Assembly (NCBI GenBank): GCA_023846275.1 | Contig: JAIUJO010000158.1 | Location: 1,155,528 to 1,219,527, forward strand | Direction: 5' to 3' | Source: Vanilla planifolia | Taxonomy: Eukaryota; Streptophyta; Magnoliopsida; Asparagales; Orchidaceae | DNA: 64,000 bases | Shown here: piece after piece, positions 59,585 through 64,000 of the stretch | Position numbering within the stretch: position 1 is the first letter of the stretch | How the letters are laid out: each line of letters opens with the position of its first letter | Program-made: the position numbers and the translations under genes | Notes under the pieces: model-generated | Databases searched by the model: none | Seen by the model: the letters and a program-made list of their open reading frames with translations, nothing else | Told to the model about the DNA's origin: nothing

Positions 59585-59960
59585 AATCAGGCTCCTCCTC
59601 TAATGGGTTTTGGGACACTTAATTGTGATGTGATCATAAATGAAAGTCATAGTGCTGAGATCAGCATAAGAATTTGGGATCACATGGGTAAGCCTCTAAT
59701 GTTTTTGGTAAAATGTAAACATCATAAGTAGTCACTAAAGCTCTTGCAATCCTCAAAGCAAAAGCAATTTTAAGAACTTTGTTTTCTAACATTTATGCTG
59801 TAATACAATCAGGTTTGACAATTGCTATTATGGAGGTGACTCCATCGTTACTATCTTCTTCTTGTGAAAACAAGTATCAGGTCGCAATTGATTTTGTGAA
59901 AGAATGAATTCTTTCAAGTAATTCAATTTATTTCAGCAAGGAAATGGTGTTGTAGATTAA
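59585..59960 (+). pseudogene. Plant LINE RNase H domain remnant (RVT_3-like)
   Basis: RNase H removes the RNA strand of RNA/DNA hybrids. In plant LINEs it forms the C-terminal end of ORF2. The reading frame at 59591 gives PPLMGFGTLNCDV, then IRIWDHMGKPL, matching the plant pattern PP-x-G-x2-K-x-N-x-D followed by (I/V)-x-R-D-x2-G. The first catalytic Asp is codon 59627-59629. The frame stops at 59729-59731, and a shifted frame from 59734 gives KALAILKAKAILRTL and AVIQSGLTIAI, fitting the helix that normally carries AE-A-x-A; the expected Glu is not present (KAKA). A further shift gives YGGDSIV with Asp at 59838-59840 (family: EGDS). GNGVVD at 59940-59957 fits the conserved GN-x2-AD. Frameshifts and stops make it nonfunctional. 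Family assignment is by motif only. Confidence 0.75.
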
Positions 59961-61690
59961 TCAAGCATTTTCATGTCATTTGTTTTGGGACTAGGAAATG
60001 CCCCTTCCAAAATAACATTTGTGATATTTATTTTTAGACCACTTGTATGAAAGTCCTTAAGGAGACTAGATTATATTGTTTGGCTATTTATATTATCATG
60101 GAACCTAAAGACTTTGACTTTTGAATTATGGCCAAAGGGTAAATGGTGGATGGTTGATAGAATAGTAGTCATGCAATGGATGGACCTATAGGCAAATAGA
60201 GGGGAGGGTGGATGGAATTGAACATAGATATAATTGTTAGAAGGCTTGCTAACACTAATGGTGGGCTCACAATTAAGGAATAGTACAAAACATACAAGGG
60301 ATGTGGTGTAATCTTTGTCATAGTGGGTCATGGATGTAAAGGCTCTGATCACAAATAGAAATAATTCTAGAGATTTCAACATTGTTCTTGTGGTGAATGT
60401 TCTAGCACAGTATTGTAAACATACTCAGGAGAATGTAAGAGATTATGTAGAGATATTAATGGGTGTCTAAATCAAATGAGCTATTTTATTAAGTGAACTC
60501 ATCAATAGAAGATGATGGTGAATCAATGAGTGTATGGGATACGACTATTATTCATTTGAATATGTAAATGAAACTGGGTAGACTATGGAAAAACTATGCA
60601 TCACTAATAGTCATTTAAAGTAAAATGAGTTTATAAATTCATGCAATGTTTAGAGGGAGAATATTATAAGTATTAATGTTACCGAGGTAACTAATGCATG
60701 AAGGAGTACCCAAAGTGTTTAGGATAATGCCAAAGTGATTTGGAAGGGAAACTATCTCAATAGTGACAAACCAACAGGTAATCAAGTTAATGTAAGTTTC
60801 ATGGATGCTCTTACAAGACAAAAATGAATAATGTTAACAACATTTATCCTGGAGTTTCATTTTGTAATTACATGGAGAGACTATCAAATGTAGATGCGAA
60901 GATGATTGATCTGAGAAAAGGAATAAAGGGTTGGTATGACAATTAAAAAACAAAAAATGATTTTAGTTCATATCAAGTTTAGGCTTGGAAAATGAAGGTG
61001 CTTCTTTTTTCTTGAAGCATTTGTGGAAGTGTAGATAGCTACACTAATACTAGATGCAGTTGGAAATTATATGTGGTATCATTCAAAGATGTATTTTTTT
61101 GTGAATGTAGGTCATTTTGACTAGGGAAAATAGGGGAAGAGGAGGCATTCATATTACTACAATCATAATAATCATCTTGCTTATTATGTGAGGCTTAATT
61201 GTCTTAAAAATTGAAGGCTTTCAATAATTTTCCTATTGATAAACTAATCGATGGGGATCAAGCTTGATTCGAGTAAGGAAGGCATTCCTTAATGCTACTA
61301 ACATCAATCTTACTTGACATAGAAATTAAAGGATTTTAGTGACATATTTGATGATGATCTAGCTAGAGAAGCTTCATAATTGGCTCAAGAATGGATAGTA
61401 TTATGAGGTGGTTAGATAAAGCATTAAGTTGAGTTGGGAAATAGTGTACAAGATAAATAAGAATTATTAGGGTGCTTGCAACTTAAGAAGAACGTTGTTG
61501 GGTAAAAGTAAGGATGAATTATTGTTGGAGTTATATTATGAGTAAAATACTGAGAGACATTATCGGTAGAGGAAGTTGCAAATAATTACTAAAGGTTAGG
61601 GTCATTGTGCATCAATCAAACTTATGGATATAAGTTTTATATAGTAGGTGAAAAATAGGACCAATGGAAGACTATTCTAGAGATACAACT
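59961..61690. other. Unassigned region between the RNase H remnant and LINE ORF1
   Basis: About 1.7 kb of AT-leaning, non-repetitive DNA with stop codons in all frames and only short open frames on both strands. It should contain the 3' end of the upstream LINE fragment and the 5' untranslated part of the downstream LINE. I could not identify a poly-A tail, promoter or target-site duplication to place the boundary. The frames on - at 60071-60382 and 60639-60821 have no recognisable features. Confidence 0.5.
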
Positions 61691-61754
61691 TATTTTGTTA
61701 GGCAATCACTTTGACAAAGTTTAGGATGCACAACAATTCCTTTTGTTACCTATA

Positions 61755-62225
61755 TGAGATACTCTAATTTTGAAGTAGAGAAACACATCTTGAAGAAGAT
61801 GATTTCACTGGGAAGTCTAAATTTTTTTATAAGTGCAAGTAGTTTTTAGGGGTCTCAACCTTCACTCCTATGTTGAATATATAGGACTTTGTTTGGTTGC
61901 ATTTTTGTGAATAAAATGAAATGCACCTTGTTTATAAAATGGAGATGCTTTGATACTTCCTTGGAGATGATCTTATTGGTGAAGATTAAAGCTTGGTTTC
62001 TACCAGGCTATAGCTATGTGATTGGGGGAACACATGAAGTTGGATTAAGATAAGGTGGGCAGCAAGAATTAAAATTTATAAAATGTGTGTCGTAGAGGAA
62101 GGATAGCAAATTGTAACACAGAGGATGAACAATTCATGGAGATCATTGCCACTTAAAACTCTTAGAGTTATTATAAGTAGTTGTGCTTATTAAATAAAGT
62201 GGTGATTAGATTTTTTTCAAGGCTC
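61755..62225 (+). pseudogene. LINE ORF1 gag-like remnant (DUF4283-type)
   Basis: Plant LINE ORF1 proteins carry a DUF4283 domain and usually a CCHC zinc knuckle, and bind element RNA. Here one frame gives NFEVEKHILKKM then LGSLNFFIS, like the family's F-x2-EE-x-V-x2-IL-x-KGPW and the following stretch. A shifted frame gives STFTPMLNI, DFVWLHF at 61885, NEMHLVYKMEML at 61915 and LGDDLIGED at 61960. This resembles PVW(V/L)R(L/F)-x-NLP-x-HLW...L-x2-IG. In-frame stops occur at several sites. At 62182-62223 the spacing of residues fits C-x2-C-x3-GH-x4-C, but only the first Cys codon survives, so a lost zinc knuckle is only a guess. Assignment rests on pattern and on its position just upstream of the endonuclease. 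Confidence 0.55.
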
Positions 62226-62580
62226 ATTGACCAGCTTATATGATTACTGCTATGTTAATTATTGTTCCATTATGTCAAGGAATCTATAGTGTTTAGGTAA
62301 TAAGAGAGTTCATAGGCACAAAAAAAGCAAAAGTACATCAATTTACTTAGTCAAGTGTAAGTTGGGAGCTTAATAATGTTGGCTTTATGTACCAACTTTA
62401 TTGAGAAGCCTTACAAGTGCTTAGAAAGATTTCTTACTAGGGCAAGAGTATTTTTATGAACTAAGATTTGATATATTATTTGTAAGGTAGACGAGGCATT
62501 CTATAGAGTGAGAATCTCAAATAAAAGTTGGAAAACTCGAGGAATGGCAAATAATAACCTAATCATTCAACCTTCTTTCC
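62226..62580. other. ORF1-ORF2 interval of the LINE
   Basis: About 350 bp between the gag-like remnant and the start of endonuclease similarity. The frames are closed by stops. A short stretch at 62278-62301 reads RNL*CLGN and superficially resembles the WN-x-RGLGN start of LINE endonucleases, but the better start lies at 62587. No other feature was seen. Confidence 0.45.
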
Positions 62581-63275
62581 TGAATTAGAACATTTAGAGG
62601 ATTAGGCTTGTAAAATATTGTGGCTATTTGTAGTTCCTTATCAAAGAGTACAATGTATCTATTGTTGCCTTATTTGAAATTTTGGTATAGAAATTCCAAA
62701 GGCATGAGGCATATATGCTTTTAGGCAAGCATTTAGGCTACTTTGTCAATCATTTGACTACATTATCATAAGGTATTATGGTGCTATGGAGGAATTGGGT
62801 GGAGCTTGAGATTATGATGACAACTCACAAGTTGTGTCCATATAGGTGACTAGTATAAGCAACCACCCTTAGCGATGTTGTGTGGTCTATGTTTCCAATG
62901 ATTATATGATCTATAAGATATCCTAAAATAAATCAAAGAATTTCTAGTGCTTGGTAGTCCATTTATTACTATAGAGTATTTTGATAAACCAATTGTATAG
63001 AATGAGGAAAAAAGGGGAAGACATTATCAATTCTTTAGTTTCATGAAAGATTTAGAGTTGAATGTCTTGGGATTTATAAGATACAGGTTCATGTGGCACA
63101 ACAATAAGGTGGTAGCATGTGTGTGTATGAAAAACTAGATCGAACATTTTTGAACATTAATGGTATGCAAGCATTCCCAAATATTATAGTGAGACATCTT
63201 CCACATATTGCCTCAGACCATTGTCTCATACTTATTCAGTTTAAACAATTGACTATGAACAAATTTGAAAAGTGA
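62581..63275 (+). pseudogene. LINE APE-type endonuclease remnant
   Basis: The endonuclease of plant LINE ORF2 nicks target DNA to prime reverse transcription. Pieces in order: RGLGL at about 62596 (family start WN-x-RGLG); then FLIKEYNVSIVALFEIL, matching the stretch with catalytic QE(T/I); GIMVLWRNWVELEIM at 62772, matching GG(I/L)-x-(V/L)LW; LELNVLGFIRYRFMW, matching L-x-DLG...FTW; and, after a frameshift, YEKLDRTFLNINGMQAFPNI and HLPHIASDHCLILIQF (63126-63275). The last fits ERLDR...FP...HL...SDH, with the catalytic SDH codons at 63213-63221. At least three frames are used and internal stops are present, so the enzyme cannot be made. The family match is strong because the motifs fall in order with correct spacing. 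Confidence 0.85.
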
Positions 63276-63399
63276 TTGTAGTATTAGAATTTATGATTAT
63301 AGTTTCCTTACTCAATTAATGTTGTGCATACTATATGGTATAGAACTTTATAGTCAACCTAGTAGTTGGATTGTCCACTAAATTTAGTAGAACACTATT

Positions 63400-63651
63400 A
63401 GCTTTCAAACATGGAGTGTAGCTAAACTTTGTAGTTTACTTGACAAGCCTCATTATTTGGAGCAGAAGATTCACGAGCTTCAACTTAAAGAGTCTAACTT
63501 GGGGTTAACTGAGCTAGAGTATGATCATTTGGCACAACATATTACCTCATATTATAAGGCCATAAGTTTGGAGGAAGCTTGGTTATGGCAGTGTCCCAAG
63601 CTATATTGGGCCAACCTTTGGGATAGCAACATGAATTTCTTCCCTAAGTGA
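63400..63651 (+). pseudogene. LINE ORF2 endonuclease-RT linker remnant
   Basis: One open frame reads FQTWSVAKLC, then LEQKIHELQLKES, LTELEYDHLAQHI and EEAWLWQCPKLYWANLWDSN, then MNFFPK, and closes with TGA at 63649-63651. This matches the plant ORF2 region between endonuclease and RT, whose pattern is W-N-x6-G...L...I-x2-L-x4, then EE-x2-W-x-Q-(K/R)-(S/A)-R-x2-W-x2-xGD-x-N(T/S)-x-FFH. The first Met in this frame is at 63457, but it is internal to the domain and is not a start. Changes such as NLWDSN for KEGDSN show decay. It lies in a different frame from the RT piece that follows. Confidence 0.82.
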
Positions 63652-63738
63652 AATTAAAGAAATACTCATGTAGTAATCTAGAAATAATTGAGGCAACTTT
63701 GAGCCATATATCCTTACATTGTCTTTTCAATCTTATAG

Positions 63739-63987
63739 AACTATTCATAGTAAGAACGGACCAACTCTTGTGGCATCAATAAGTGATGAGGAGATCAAGA
63801 TTAAAACCATGTCTATCAAAACAAATAAGGCCCCTGGTTTGGATGGCACCTTTCGACATTTTATGCATGTGTATTGGAATATTACATAGGTAGATATTGT
63901 TACAACTGTGAAACAATTTCTAAATGATAGATGCATGTCCAAAACATTGAAAGATGCATTAGTTATTCTTATTTCAAAGGTTTAGGG
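63739..63987 (+). pseudogene. Reverse transcriptase N-terminal part, cut by window end
   Basis: The frame from 63739 gives SISDEEIKIKTMSIKTNKAP-like sequence, then GLDGTFRHFMHVYWNIT, one TAG at about 63889, then VDIVTTVKQFLNDRCMSKTL and DALVILISKV. This matches the RT fingers of plant LINEs: EI-x3-(L/M)-x2-(M/I)-x3-KAPG-x-DG-x3-FY-x3-W-x-I...FF...N-x-T-x-(L/I)-x-LIPK. The KAPGLDG codons are at 63827-63847. The catalytic YxDD motif lies beyond the window. Frame differs from the linker upstream, so a frameshift lies between about 63651 and 63739. Confidence 0.85.
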
Positions 63988-64000
63988 CGCTTGAAAACAC

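Larger units (their letters stand above)
61691..64000 (+). mobile_element. Degenerate plant LINE, 5' part (ORF1, endonuclease, start of RT)
   Basis: Domain order is that of plant L1-type non-LTR retrotransposons: gag-like DUF4283-type ORF1 (about 61755-62223), APE-type endonuclease (62581-63275), endonuclease-RT linker (63400-63651) and reverse transcriptase fingers (63739-63987). All are on + and in the expected spacing. Multiple frameshifts and stops separate the pieces, so the copy is dead. The element continues past the window end. Its 5' boundary is not visible. An RNase H fragment upstream belongs to a different copy, because RNase H sits at the 3' end of these elements. Confidence 0.85.

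Noticed and set aside
59471..59731. An 86-residue protein starting at the Met at 59471, with a possible signal peptide
   Set aside because: The hydrophobic N-terminus is followed directly by RNase H motifs that continue in other frames past the stop. This is a broken LINE domain rather than a small secreted protein.
62278..62301. RNL*CLGN as the start of the LINE endonuclease
   Set aside because: The stretch from 62587 gives a better start (RGLG followed by the QE region at the right spacing), so the earlier match is probably chance.

Overview
The window is eukaryotic repeat DNA, almost certainly from a plant with a large, repeat-rich genome. The evidence for a plant is in the last 4.5 kb: decayed non-LTR retrotransposon (LINE) sequence with plant-type domains. 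These are a gag-like DUF4283-type ORF1, an APE-type endonuclease, the start of a reverse transcriptase, and a separate plant-type RNase H remnant. I cannot tell angiosperm from gymnosperm. I see no intact protein-coding gene, tRNA, rRNA or CRISPR array.

Layout. (1) 1-37860: one uninterrupted, strand-consistent array of degenerate CA-rich sequence. It is a mosaic of CACACA, CATGCA, CATACA and CACAAG words, with local duplications of 18 bp to about 370 bp. A diverged segment of about 0.9 kb occurs at both ends of the array, about 36.5 kb apart. (2) 37861-38165: a short AT-rich junction. (3) 38166-59033: four diverged head-to-tail copies (U1-U4) of a composite repeat whose full-length copies are about 6 kb. 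Each copy has a long purine-rich (AGAGA/GAAAG) block followed by an AT-rich block. U1 is cut at its left end, carries a near-identical 698-bp tandem duplication, and is followed by U2. U3 has lost about 1.2 kb, replaced by about 0.4 kb of unrelated sequence. U4 has an internal deletion of about 1.9 kb and ends early. (4) 59034-59152: a small CA/CG-rich patch resembling the large array. (5) 59153-64000: LINE remnants on the + strand. An RNase H fragment, which is the 3' end of one element, lies upstream of the 5' part of a second element running ORF1, endonuclease, reverse transcriptase. The second element leaves the window before the reverse transcriptase catalytic motif.

Nearly all long open frames are by-products of composition. 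CA repeats read as His-Thr runs on + and Cys-Val runs on -. Polypurine reads as Phe-Ser-Leu runs on -. The window is best read as heterochromatin-like DNA. Its main interest is structural: about 38 kb of mostly alternating purine/pyrimidine sequence (Z-DNA-prone) directly beside about 21 kb of strand-biased purine sequence (triplex-prone), and the organisation of the 6-kb repeat. All alignments were made by eye.
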